Positions 1 through 7,588 of a stretch of DNA of 64,000 nt are shown here, in pieces. Source of the stretch: Chryseobacterium viscerum (GTDB lineage Bacteria > Bacteroidota > Bacteroidia > Flavobacteriales > Weeksellaceae); the NCBI RefSeq assembly GCF_002899945.2, contig NZ_PPEG02000010.1:124001-188000 (forward strand). Reading direction: 5' to 3'. Numbering within the stretch: the stretch's first letter is position 1; every line of letters starts with the position of its first letter. The notes beneath the pieces were generated by a model. It did no database searches, had not been told where the DNA came from, and saw nothing but the letters and a program-made list of their open reading frames with translations. A program made the translations under genes and the position numbers.

Positions 1-525
1 ACTCATTGGTCTTCCTACAATTTTACTTCTTCCGATAATTACGCAGTCTTTTCCTTTGGTTTCAATATTATATCTTTCCAATAATGTTAAAATCCCAAAA
101 GGAGTTGCTGGCAAGAATGTATCCATTTCAAGAGCCATTTTTCCAAAATTTTCAGGGTGAAAACCATCCACGTCTTTTCTTGGGTCAATAGCATTGATGA
201 TCTTTTCCTGATCTATCTGATCTGGTAAAGGCAGCTGAACGATAAATCCGTCTACTGCTTTAGATTTGTTAAGCTCGTCAATTTTTTCCAGTAATTCAGA
301 TTCAGAAACTGTACTAGGAAATTTAATTAAGCTGGACTGAAATCCTACTTCCTCACAGTCTTTCACTTTAGAGTTTACATAGGCTTTGCTTGCTCCATTA
401 TTTCCTACAAGAATAGCCACCAAATGTGGAGCTCTTCTTTTGCTTTCGAGAATCTTGTCTACTTCAACCTTGATCTCTGCTTTTATTTCTTTGGATACTT
501 TAAGTCCGTCAAGAATTTCTGCCAT
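1..525 (-). CDS. folD: FolD, methylenetetrahydrofolate dehydrogenase/cyclohydrolase (3' end cut off by window edge)
   Basis: Bifunctional cytosolic enzyme interconverting 5,10-methylene-, methenyl- and 10-formyl-tetrahydrofolate in one-carbon metabolism. I translated the 175 residues present. They begin MAEILDGLKV and contain the FolD catalytic block around Tyr49 and Lys53 (GASKAYVNSK), then GFIVQLPLP, DVDGFHP, the FLPATPFG segment, and the start of the NADP-binding part (GRSKIVGRPMS) at the edge. The family is usually about 285-300 residues, so roughly 110 C-terminal residues lie outside the window. The ATG is at 523-525, 33 bp after the stop of the HNH gene, in the same direction. Identity is certain; only completeness is limited. 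Confidence 0.96.
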   Translation of the reverse strand, partial: MAEILDGLKVSKEIKAEIKVEVDKILESKRRAPHLVAILVGNNGASKAYVNSKVKDCEEVGFQSSLIKFPSTVSESELLEKIDELNKSKAVDGFIVQLPLPDQIDQEKIINAIDPRKDVDGFHPENFGKMALEMDTFLPATPFGILTLLERYNIETKGKDCVIIGRSKIVGRPMS

Positions 526-558
526 TTTTACTTTTTTACTTTATAGATTTACTTTTAC

Positions 559-1182
559 TTAGTTTGTTTCAGGAATCATTTCCCAAATATTGAGATTGAA
601 TTCTTCCTGTATGCTTCTCAAATATTTAATTCCTGATACATCATCAGAAATTAACATTTTAAAAAAATCTTCCTTTGAAAGACCAAAGTTTTCGATTTCT
701 CTTTTTTTGCGGTTAATATATAGTTTTCTTCTTTCTATTTTTTCAGGTAAATTTAGATCAAGCAAATTTATCAAATTTGAAAGTTTTGTATCATCGGTGT
801 TTTCTTTAAATCTATATTCTCCTTTAATATATTGCAATCTATCTTCAAAATCATTTTCACAAGGATGTAAAACATCATTAAAAGAAATTCCTTTTTTATT
901 AAATTCTAATTCCTTAAGACGTTTTTTAAAATTTACTTTATTTTTAGTTTTAAACCAATTTTTATATGAATCTTGAGGTGTACATTTTAAGTCTGGATTA
1001 AAATGTTCAATATCATTAGAATCTGATGTAATATCAATGAATTCTTCTGAATAAGCACAAAATGATTTTTGTTCCTTTAGTAAAGCATTACCTAGAATAC
1101 TATTATTACCTCCTGGCTTACAATTATATTGCAATGAATCTCTGATAATTTTAGAATCATCAAATTTTACGATCTTCTTCAT
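559..1182 (-). CDS. HNH-type protein, PtuB-like, second gene of a Septu-like defence pair
   Basis: 207 residues. The pattern matches the HNH nucleases that accompany AAA ATPases in Septu/retron-type anti-phage systems: a short N-terminal region with ALLKEQKSFCAYSE (33-46), then IEHFNP (58-63, His60 as likely catalytic histidine), SYKNWF (72-77, Asn75), and a C-terminal NLINLLDLN block (136-144). PtuB relatives normally carry a CxYC pair near the first motif and CxxC after the Asn. Here the first is CAYS and the second is absent (KTKN), so the structural zinc site looks lost. The start overlaps the end of the ATPase gene by 23 bp, implying coupled expression. The gene is visibly richer in A+T than folD and pgi, consistent with acquisition by transfer. 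The assignment to Septu is inference from motifs and pairing. Confidence 0.72.
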   Translation of the reverse strand: MKKIVKFDDSKIIRDSLQYNCKPGGNNSILGNALLKEQKSFCAYSEEFIDITSDSNDIEHFNPDLKCTPQDSYKNWFKTKNKVNFKKRLKELEFNKKGISFNDVLHPCENDFEDRLQYIKGEYRFKENTDDTKLSNLINLLDLNLPEKIERRKLYINRKKREIENFGLSKEDFFKMLISDDVSGIKYLRSIQEEFNLNIWEMIPETN

Positions 1183-2440
1183 CCAAATTAAAATTATAAA
1201 GGTTCCCTAGTTTTGAAGCTTCTAAAATATATTTTTTCTTGAGTTCATTATTTATTTCACTTTTAGATTTATCTAATAATTCTAAATAACGCTTGAATTT
1301 TTCCTGATAGTCTTTATTATAATAATTTACATTAAAATCTTCGTATATAATATCGTTTGGATCTTCTCCGATAGGAGATATTCCACCACGAACATTTACT
1401 TTACCTTTTTCATCAAAATATAAAATAAATCTTTCAGAAGGTTCAAAAGCTGCTGCAACAAATGGAGAATGTGTTGCAACAATAAATTGAGCACGAGGTG
1501 CGAGATCCTTATAAAAATTCATAAGTTCCATTTGAATATCAGGATACAAAGAACGTTCTGGTTCATCAATTAGTATTATTGAATTTTCTGTATCTAATTT
1601 CAATAAAGGTAAATAAGTGAATAATAGCTGTTTAGTTCCTGTACTTGCTTTGGATATATCGATGTTTTCTTTTGTAAGTAAGTGTTTGAATGAAATTATT
1701 TTATTAGTGTTCGTGCTATCAATTTCTAGATTTATTTTTTTTAAAATTGAATTAAATTTTTCTGAATAAGTAATTAAAGGATTGGGATTCTCATCATTAA
1801 ACTCATTTATTATATCAGTAATGGCGGTATCAAAAATTTGCCCACCGCTTGTAAGCTTTGAAGATAAATTAAGTTGTTTTTTCCTATAATCAATAACATC
1901 TTCTAATACTTCGAACCAAATGTTTTCATGTATTGTATATGAAAAGCCATGATTTAATTCAATATTTTGAAATCTTGAAATAACATCAAAAGAATCTTTT
2001 TCAAAAAAGTCAGTATTTTTATCGTTAACAATATTGCTTTCAATCGAAATTAAACTATCAAATGAAATAGTTTTTAATATTTCTAATCCTTTTTCTTTAT
2101 TATTTTCGTTATAAATAAGATTTAATATTTTATCTTCTAATTCAATATGATAAATGTCTTTATTATCATCTTCTATTTGAAACTGTATATAATCATTATG
2201 GTTTGAAAAGTCTTTCTTTTTTATTTCTTCAAAAAATGTATATTCAGTAATATATTCAAAACGCGATCTAATTAACTCTAATAACCCGGTTTTACCTGTT
2301 GCACTTTGACCTATAATGCAAATTTTATCCAATGGTTTTCCACGTTTTTCTTTAATGTGAAAATCGTCAGGATAGGTAAAATCAAATTTTAGATTCTCCA
2401 AATGTCGAAATGATTCGATATGAAGCTTTTTGAGTTTCAT
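1160..2440 (-). CDS. AAA/ABC-type ATPase, PtuA-like, first gene of a Septu-like defence pair
   Basis: 426-residue SMC/ABC-like ATPase. The N-terminus MKLKKLHIESFRHLENL is typical of AAA15/AAA21 ATPases. Walker A is GQSATGKT (44-51), an ABC signature-like ASTGTKQ lies at 265-271, Walker B SIILIDEP at 287-294, and the H-loop ATHS at 323-326. The region between residues 60 and 250 is a poorly conserved helical insert, as in PtuA and other anti-phage ATPases. The partner HNH gene overlaps its 3' end. The start lies 23 bp after the pgi stop, with a candidate -7 element in that gap. Expected role: sensing or assembly platform that controls the nuclease during phage infection (inference). Alternatives are an OLD-like or RecF-like ATPase, but the HNH partner favours Septu. 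Confidence 0.75.
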   Translation of the reverse strand: MKLKKLHIESFRHLENLKFDFTYPDDFHIKEKRGKPLDKICIIGQSATGKTGLLELIRSRFEYITEYTFFEEIKKKDFSNHNDYIQFQIEDDNKDIYHIELEDKILNLIYNENNKEKGLEILKTISFDSLISIESNIVNDKNTDFFEKDSFDVISRFQNIELNHGFSYTIHENIWFEVLEDVIDYRKKQLNLSSKLTSGGQIFDTAITDIINEFNDENPNPLITYSEKFNSILKKINLEIDSTNTNKIISFKHLLTKENIDISKASTGTKQLLFTYLPLLKLDTENSIILIDEPERSLYPDIQMELMNFYKDLAPRAQFIVATHSPFVAAAFEPSERFILYFDEKGKVNVRGGISPIGEDPNDIIYEDFNVNYYNKDYQEKFKRYLELLDKSKSEINNELKKKYILEASKLGNLYNFNLDEEDRKI

Positions 2441-2446
2441 TTAGAA

Positions 2447-2454
2447 CAAATTTA
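2447..2454 (-). promoter_or_regulatory. candidate -7 element (TAAATTTG) for the ATPase/HNH pair
   Basis: Reading the minus strand, TAAATTTG matches the Bacteroidetes TAnnTTTG element. It lies only 6 nt before the ATPase ATG, so the transcript would be nearly leaderless. No convincing -33 TTG is visible at the usual spacing, so this is tentative. Confidence 0.4.
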
Positions 2455-2463
2455 ATTATAAAA

Positions 2464-4104
2464 TTACTTGTTTTTCTTATAATACTGAATCAATCCATTG
2501 GTAGAGCTGTCGTGAGAACTTATTGCCTCATTGTTCTCAAGCTCAGGAAGGATTTTACTGGCTAATACTTTTCCTAATTCCACTCCAAACTGGTCGAAGC
2601 TGAAAATATTCCAGATTACGCCCTGAACGAAAATTTTGTGTTCATACAAAGCGATCAGCTGACCTAATGAAAAAGGAGTTAATTCCTTGAATAATATAGA
2701 GTTGGTAGGGGTGTTTCCGTGGAAAACCTTGAAATTGATCAATCTGTCTATTTCTTCATCAGATTTTCCTGAATTTCTAAGTTCTTCTTCAACTTCCTCT
2801 TCCAGCTTTCCGAAGGCAAGTGCTTCAGTCTGAGCGAAAAAGTTCGCTAATAATATATCCTGATGGTCAGAAACTTTGTTCGGGCTTTTTGCATAGGCAA
2901 TAAAATCTGCCGGGATCAATTCTGTACCTTGGTGGATCAATTGGTAGAAAGCGTGCTGACCGTTTGTACCTGGCTCTCCCCAGATAATAGGCCCCGTTTC
3001 ATATTCTACGAATTCACCATTTCTGTCTACACATTTTCCGTTGCTTTCCATATCTCCCTGCTGAAGATAAGCCGCAAATCTGTCCAAATACTGAGAGTAA
3101 GGTAAGATTGCATAGGTTGTTGCTGCGTAGAAATTACGATACCAGATCCCAAGAAGTCCCATTAATACAGGAACGTTTTCAGAGAAATCTGCAGTCTGGA
3201 AGTGTTGGTCAGTATCAAAAGCTCCTTTTAAAAGCTGTTCGAAGTTTTCATATCCTACAGAAAGAACAATGCTTAATCCGATAGCACTCCAAAGTGAATA
3301 TCTTCCGCCTACCCAATCCCAGAACTCAAAAATATTTTCCTCAGCAATTCCGAATTTTTTAACGGCTTCAATATTAGTAGACAGCGCAACGAAATGTTTG
3401 GCAACATCTTCCTGTTTTCCAGCTTTTAGGAACCAATCCTTAGCTGAATTCGCATTGGTCATTGTTTCCTGAGTGGTAAATGTCTTGGAAGCAATGATGA
3501 ATAAAGTGGTTTCAGGGTTTAAGTTTTTTACCACTTCTGCGATATGATTTCCGTCCACATTGGAAACAAAGTGAACATCCAATCTTGTTTTAAAATGCTT
3601 TAAAGCTGAACAAACCATTACAGGTCCCAGATCTGAGCCTCCAATACCAATGTTCACAACATCAGTGATCTCTTTTCCGCTGAAACCTTTGTGCTCTCCT
3701 GAAATAATTTTCTCAGAAAAAGATTTCATGTGGTCAAGAACTCTTTTAATATTTGGTTTGATGTTTTCTCCGTCCACAAGAATTTCACGGTCAGAGAAAT
3801 CTCTTAATGCCGTATGCAGAACCGCTCTTCCTTCCGTTTCATTTATTTTATCACCGGAGAACATTTTAGAAATGGCATCCTTTAACTGGCTTTCTTCTGC
3901 CAATTGTAATAAAAGCTCCTTCGTTCTTGAATCGATTAGATTTTTAGAATAATCAAAAAGATAATTGTCCTTTTGCAGGGAAAACTCACTAAAACGTTTC
4001 GGATTATAATGGAAAAGGCTTCTAAGATCAAAATCATTTCCACCGAAGTGTTCGTCAAGTGCCTTCCAGCTATTAGTTTGTGTTGGATTTATTTTTGATA
4101 GCAT
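2464..4104 (-). CDS. pgi: Glucose-6-phosphate isomerase
   Basis: Cytosolic enzyme of glycolysis/gluconeogenesis converting glucose 6-phosphate and fructose 6-phosphate. 546 residues, close to the usual 545-560 of the long bacterial/eukaryotic PGI form. Family blocks are clear: [13 protein letters not shown] (first sugar-phosphate isomerase signature region), [25 protein letters not shown], and [20 protein letters not shown] near the C-terminus. The gene ends 23 bp before the Septu-like ATPase start. A TAAATTTG promoter element sits upstream. Identity is firm and nothing looks truncated. Confidence 0.98.
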   Translation of the reverse strand: MLSKINPTQTNSWKALDEHFGGNDFDLRSLFHYNPKRFSEFSLQKDNYLFDYSKNLIDSRTKELLLQLAEESQLKDAISKMFSGDKINETEGRAVLHTALRDFSDREILVDGENIKPNIKRVLDHMKSFSEKIISGEHKGFSGKEITDVVNIGIGGSDLGPVMVCSALKHFKTRLDVHFVSNVDGNHIAEVVKNLNPETTLFIIASKTFTTQETMTNANSAKDWFLKAGKQEDVAKHFVALSTNIEAVKKFGIAEENIFEFWDWVGGRYSLWSAIGLSIVLSVGYENFEQLLKGAFDTDQHFQTADFSENVPVLMGLLGIWYRNFYAATTYAILPYSQYLDRFAAYLQQGDMESNGKCVDRNGEFVEYETGPIIWGEPGTNGQHAFYQLIHQGTELIPADFIAYAKSPNKVSDHQDILLANFFAQTEALAFGKLEEEVEEELRNSGKSDEEIDRLINFKVFHGNTPTNSILFKELTPFSLGQLIALYEHKIFVQGVIWNIFSFDQFGVELGKVLASKILPELENNEAISSHDSSTNGLIQYYKKNK

Positions 4105-4184
4105 AGTACAGAATTTTTATACTTCAGAAAATCATGTATTAGATGAAAATTACTGACAATCTATAATGATTTATTTCTGATTTG

Positions 4185-4192
4185 CAAATTTA
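4185..4192 (-). promoter_or_regulatory. candidate -7 element (TAAATTTG) of pgi
   Basis: CGTAAATTTGC on the minus strand matches TAnnTTTG about 80 nt upstream of the pgi ATG. No clear -33 TTG is seen at ideal spacing. Confidence 0.45.
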
Positions 4193-4237
4193 CGGAAAAA
4201 TAAAACCTCAGATAAATTTGAAGATGAGAAATAACGA

Positions 4238-4275
4238 TTTTTTAAAAAACAAAGCCTCAGATATTCTCTGAGACT
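4238..4275 (-). terminator. intrinsic terminator after the sigma/membrane-partner operon
   Basis: On the minus strand a stem AGTCTCAGA / TCTGAGGCT (one mismatch) is followed by TTTGTTTTTT. It lies about 30 bp past the stop of the 201-residue membrane gene. Confidence 0.8.
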
Positions 4276-4306
4276 TCATTTTTAGCGTGTATAAAAAGCA
4301 GTTAAA

Positions 4307-4912
4307 CTATTCTTCCATTTCATTCAGGATCTTTTCCAATTGTCTGGCACTGGGCCCATAAATATATTTTGTCCATAAGATAATACTTACTACAAGGGCA
4401 AAAACGCCTATCAATACTAATAAAATGAGTGATAATTGATGTTTATCGGTAATGTCAGCTAGCGATTCCCCCTTTTTCTCCAATAGATTAAAAGCGAGTA
4501 AACCTAGGGTTATTAAGAAATGGGGAAGTAACAAGAAACCAAAAGACTGGTATCTCTCCATGTTTAACTTGAGTTCGTGATAGATCTTCCACAGGCTGTT
4601 TCTTGTGTTTCCGGTATAAAGTTCTGCTTGTTTGTAAAATTGATAAAATCCGAATAAATAATAACAGGATACTACTACCAATACAGCGTAAGATATATAA
4701 TAAATGACATACTGTGAAGAGGGAAATTGAAATAGTAGCGGGAAGAGTCCAATAAGTATGATGGAAAGAACCTGTGCAGGAAATTCCTTTTTCATACTCT
4801 TTTGAATCTTTTCTATAGGATGTTTACTTTCTTTTAGTTGTTCTATAGTGTCAGGAATATGAACGCTGCCGCCTTCGTTATTCCATTGTTCTTTTAATTG
4901 ATCAAAATTCAT
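4307..4912 (-). CDS. Membrane protein encoded with an ECF sigma factor (possible anti-sigma partner)
   Basis: 201 residues: an about 45-residue cytoplasmic N-terminus (MNFDQLKEQWNNEGG...) followed by four predicted membrane helices near 46-63, 68-88, 123-143 and 159-181, and a short charged tail. It overlaps the 3' end of the upstream ECF sigma factor gene by 11 bp, the usual arrangement of a sigma factor with its membrane-bound regulator. I see no zinc anti-sigma HxxxCxxC motif, so a classical ZAS domain is absent. The anti-sigma role is inferred only from gene pairing. Confidence 0.7.
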   Translation of the reverse strand: MNFDQLKEQWNNEGGSVHIPDTIEQLKESKHPIEKIQKSMKKEFPAQVLSIILIGLFPLLFQFPSSQYVIYYISYAVLVVVSCYYLFGFYQFYKQAELYTGNTRNSLWKIYHELKLNMERYQSFGFLLLPHFLITLGLLAFNLLEKKGESLADITDKHQLSLILLVLIGVFALVVSIILWTKYIYGPSARQLEKILNEMEE

Positions 4913-5411
4913 AGCCTGATTTTTTTATGATTTGTTGTATTTTTTCTTTTGTTCTGTTGAGTTTTACACGGGCATTGCCTTCACTGAGTCCTAGATTATT
5001 CCCTATTTCTTTGTGAGACATCCCTTCCATGAAATAAAATATGACTGCTTTTTCTAAGGAGTTCAGTTCCTGAACGGCACTGTAGAAGATTTCCAGCTGC
5101 CTGTCTTTAGTGGGATTATAATCTTCCTGCTGTACTTCAAAATAAGTAGGAGCATCTGTGTGGTTATTGGATCTCTGCTTTTCTTTTTTTAAATACGTAA
5201 TAGCAGTATTGATGGCAACCCGATACATCCAGGTAGAAAACTCACTGTTCCCTTTGAAGGTCTGATAGGATTTCCAAAGCTGGATAAGGATTTCCTGCTG
5301 CAAGTCTTCCCGGTCCTCTACAGAATCCGCGTAGATCCGCGAGGCTTTGTACAAAATACCCTTGTGCTGGTTGACAAGCTTTAAAAAAGCAGTTTCAGTT
5401 GGATTGCTCAC
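4902..5411 (-). CDS. ECF-type RNA polymerase sigma factor (sigma-70 family)
   Basis: 169 residues. Region 2 spans about 32-77 (DREDLQQEILIQLWKSYQTF, then FSTWMYRVAINTAI) and region 4 about 116-158 (LEKAVIFYFMEGMSHKEIGNNLGLSEGNARVKLNRTKEKI, a helix-turn-helix). The spacer carries no extra domain. The start is GTG at 5409-5411; an ATG a few bases upstream is in another frame and hits a stop after four codons. The gene lies 24 bp after the TraB/GumN gene and overlaps its membrane partner, so the three probably form one transcript. The target stress is unknown. Confidence 0.92.
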   Translation of the reverse strand: MSNPTETAFLKLVNQHKGILYKASRIYADSVEDREDLQQEILIQLWKSYQTFKGNSEFSTWMYRVAINTAITYLKKEKQRSNNHTDAPTYFEVQQEDYNPTKDRQLEIFYSAVQELNSLEKAVIFYFMEGMSHKEIGNNLGLSEGNARVKLNRTKEKIQQIIKKSGYEF

Positions 5412-5435
5412 AATAGTTTCATGGTTTGGTTATGA

Positions 5436-6311
5436 TTATAAACTTGATACAGGTTTTACAGTATAACCTTTTGCCTGCAGAAGAGGGATGATGCCATTTT
5501 CGCCCATAAGATGAGATCCGCCCACGGCAAATAAAGAACTTTGGTTTTTCATTATTTCAGGCATTGCTTTTACCCAGTTTTGATTTCTGTCAGTAAGCAT
5601 TGCTTTTTCCTGTTGAGTATTCATAAACCTTTCATCCTTAAAAAGACTGTAAAGTAATTGTACATTTTCCTTTTTAAAAGCTTCTATCATCTGTTTAAAA
5701 AGGATTTCATATTCCTTACTCATTTTTAGCTGGGCGATGGTGCTTTTCAGATTATAAGCTTCATTCATGCTCTTCATCTGATCCTCTACCTTTTCAAGTC
5801 CTCTGACTGTTTTTTTATCTTTTATTGCTTTTTGAAGAAGTTCTATTTCATAGAGCTTTATTTCAGTCTGGGGACATGGTATTGCTTTAGTCGAAAGCAG
5901 AGCATACAGTGCTTGTGGACTTGATGAGTCTATACTTTTTAGATCCGTCCCGTAATCAGCCAGAATTGTATTCAGCTCTTTGGCTTCATCCGGAGAAAGC
6001 TGATCTGATATTTTTTTATCTGTCTGATACATTTTTTGAAGTGATTTTATTTCAGCAGGATCTGTATAATTGATCTCCATGACAAAATTTTCAGATTTCT
6101 CAAGCGCTTTCAATACCTTGGATTTTATTTCAAAATCTTTACTGCATAAGATATGAAAAGTTCCGGTAATATAAGAAGGCTTAGAGAGACCATTCCCGGA
6201 TACTTCCCAAAGCAGGCTGTTGTCATTGCTGGTAGTTGCTTTCTGTGCTTTTGCAGTCATCGTACTTATTGATAATAACGCTGCGAATCCAAGTTTTACT
6301 AAATTTTTCAT
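5436..6311 (-). CDS. TraB/GumN family protein, exported
   Basis: 291 residues with a signal peptide (about 1-22, cleavage near AKAQ). The TraB/GumN-type motifs are visible: GTFHI at 50-54 and GGSHL at 264-268 near the C-terminus, followed by LLQAKGYTV. These conserved Gly/His motifs are shared with metallo-protease-like Tiki/TraB proteins, but the bacterial substrate is unknown. It is directly upstream of the sigma factor gene (24 bp), so it may belong to the same regulon. A direct repeat TGTAAC lies upstream and may be a sigma-specific promoter. Confidence 0.85.
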   Translation of the reverse strand: MKNLVKLGFAALLSISTMTAKAQKATTSNDNSLLWEVSGNGLSKPSYITGTFHILCSKDFEIKSKVLKALEKSENFVMEINYTDPAEIKSLQKMYQTDKKISDQLSPDEAKELNTILADYGTDLKSIDSSSPQALYALLSTKAIPCPQTEIKLYEIELLQKAIKDKKTVRGLEKVEDQMKSMNEAYNLKSTIAQLKMSKEYEILFKQMIEAFKKENVQLLYSLFKDERFMNTQQEKAMLTDRNQNWVKAMPEIMKNQSSLFAVGGSHLMGENGIIPLLQAKGYTVKPVSSL

Positions 6312-6356
6312 ACTATTAATTTTTTTGATTTTTTATTATTTTAAAGAGTAGGTAAA

Positions 6357-6378
6357 GCAGGGGTTACAATCGTTACAG
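6357..6378 (-). promoter_or_regulatory. possible alternative-sigma promoter with repeated TGTAAC
   Basis: Minus strand upstream of the TraB/GumN gene reads CTGTAACGATTGTAACCCC, two TGTAAC words 10 bp apart. No TAnnTTTG element is present in this 150-bp gap. Because the operon encodes an ECF sigma factor, autoregulation is a reasonable inference, but this rests on a single site. Confidence 0.3.
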
Positions 6379-6384
6379 TTTTTT

Positions 6385-6420
6385 TTCAAAAAAAATAAAA
6401 ACCTCCTGGAAAAGGAGGTC
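6385..6420 (-). terminator. intrinsic terminator of the DUF4349 gene
   Basis: Minus-strand stem GACCTCCT / AGGAGGT, then a T-rich run (TTTTTATTTTTTTT). It lies 50-80 bp past the DUF4349 stop and separates that gene from the TraB/GumN gene. Confidence 0.85.
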
Positions 6421-6467
6421 GTAAAATCTAAAATTATGATGATAACCAATTGGTTAGGAATATTTTT

Positions 6468-7379
6468 TTATTCTTGAATTTTTGGCTGTTCAGGCTTTGA
6501 AATTCTTTTTTTTCTTAGGAAATAGATCACAGCAGCTGCAATTAATAGGATCGGCCAGATGTTGATAAGAGCCACTATGATTTTCTGAATCAAGTAGAAA
6601 CCATAAACAAAGCCATCTTTGGCGTCATAAATGAAATTGTATTTATATTTATTATCAATGCTTGTTGTATTGGTAACCGCAATTTCTGCAATACGCAATT
6701 GAGGTTCTTTGATGTAAATCTGAATGGTGCTGTATTTAAGATCGTCTGTCATATTCATACTTGACAGCTTTTGAAGATTTCCTTCAGACATATTTTTATC
6801 ATCTAAGTTTACTTTATCCTTATTGGTTTTCAGCTTGCTGATATTTTCAGAGGTTTTTTGATTTCTTTTCCCTTCAAGTTCAGAATATTTGATGTTGGCA
6901 GTCACATCTTCCGCATTAATGGATCTGGAATTAAGAAATAATTTATTCGTATTAATTGACATTAAAAGTTCACCTAATTTCTCAGTCGGAATACGCACCT
7001 GCATTGTATTTTCTGTCTGGTATTTTTTGACCAGCATAGCTTCTTCATTAGAAGTATTGTAGGTGTTTTCAGAAACCACATTGCTTTGAAGATTACTGTT
7101 GGTAACAAATCCTCCAAGCTCCTGAACCGATTTTTCAATAGCGATGGTTGCATTGTACACATCTTTTACTTCCATATTCACATCTGCAGTCTTGATGAAC
7201 TGTTTGTCTTTTACTTTCATATCTGCGACAGATGAGATACTGTCTGATACAACTGCCGTTGCTGAATCTGTAGTTGCATAGGCTTCAAGGTCTGTAGAAG
7301 AAACTTCGCCTTTTTTACATGAATAAATACCTAATAAAAGAACAGCAGATAGAGATAATTTAATGTAAGTGGTTTTCAT
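6468..7379 (-). CDS. DUF4349 domain lipoprotein
   Basis: From the ATG at 7379 the protein has 303 residues. An upstream in-frame start (7412) exists but would put 11 extra residues before the signal sequence. The N-terminus MKTTYIKLSLSAVLLLGIYSC is a lipoprotein signal with lipidated Cys21. The middle carries the DUF4349 pattern (IKTADVNMEVKDV, then QELGGFV, MQVRIPTEKL and a coiled-coil stretch), ending in one membrane helix (IALINIWPILLIAAAVIYFL-like) and a basic tail. The biochemical role of the family is unknown. It is divergent from the acyl-CoA dehydrogenase gene. Confidence 0.88.
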   Translation of the reverse strand: MKTTYIKLSLSAVLLLGIYSCKKGEVSSTDLEAYATTDSATAVVSDSISSVADMKVKDKQFIKTADVNMEVKDVYNATIAIEKSVQELGGFVTNSNLQSNVVSENTYNTSNEEAMLVKKYQTENTMQVRIPTEKLGELLMSINTNKLFLNSRSINAEDVTANIKYSELEGKRNQKTSENISKLKTNKDKVNLDDKNMSEGNLQKLSSMNMTDDLKYSTIQIYIKEPQLRIAEIAVTNTTSIDNKYKYNFIYDAKDGFVYGFYLIQKIIVALINIWPILLIAAAVIYFLRKKRISKPEQPKIQE

Positions 7380-7531
7380 AGCGTTTATTTTTAATGTTTT
7401 TGCTTGAGTCAAAGTTCAGTCAGGATCTTTTGTAACGCTTGAAAATCAAAAGTAAAAAACTTGTAAACGGAATATTCTGTTTTAATGAGTTGAAATTAAA
7501 CGCTTTGTAAAACACAGTTGGGCTTTGCACA

Positions 7532-7562
7532 TTGCTTTCGGAGCAATTTTTGCTTATCTTTT
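7532..7562 (+). promoter_or_regulatory. candidate promoter of the acyl-CoA dehydrogenase gene
   Basis: TTG (7532-7534), 20-bp spacer, TATCTTTT (7555-7562, one base off TAnnTTTG). This lies inside the upstream in-frame extension of the gene and supports the ATG at 7589 as the real start. Confidence 0.5.
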
Positions 7563-7588
7563 ACAAACCAAAACTACAATCTATCATT

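Noticed and set aside
559-2440. Retron defence system
   Set aside because: The ATPase/HNH pair also occurs in retrons, but there is no reverse transcriptase or msr/msd-like structure in the flanking sequence.
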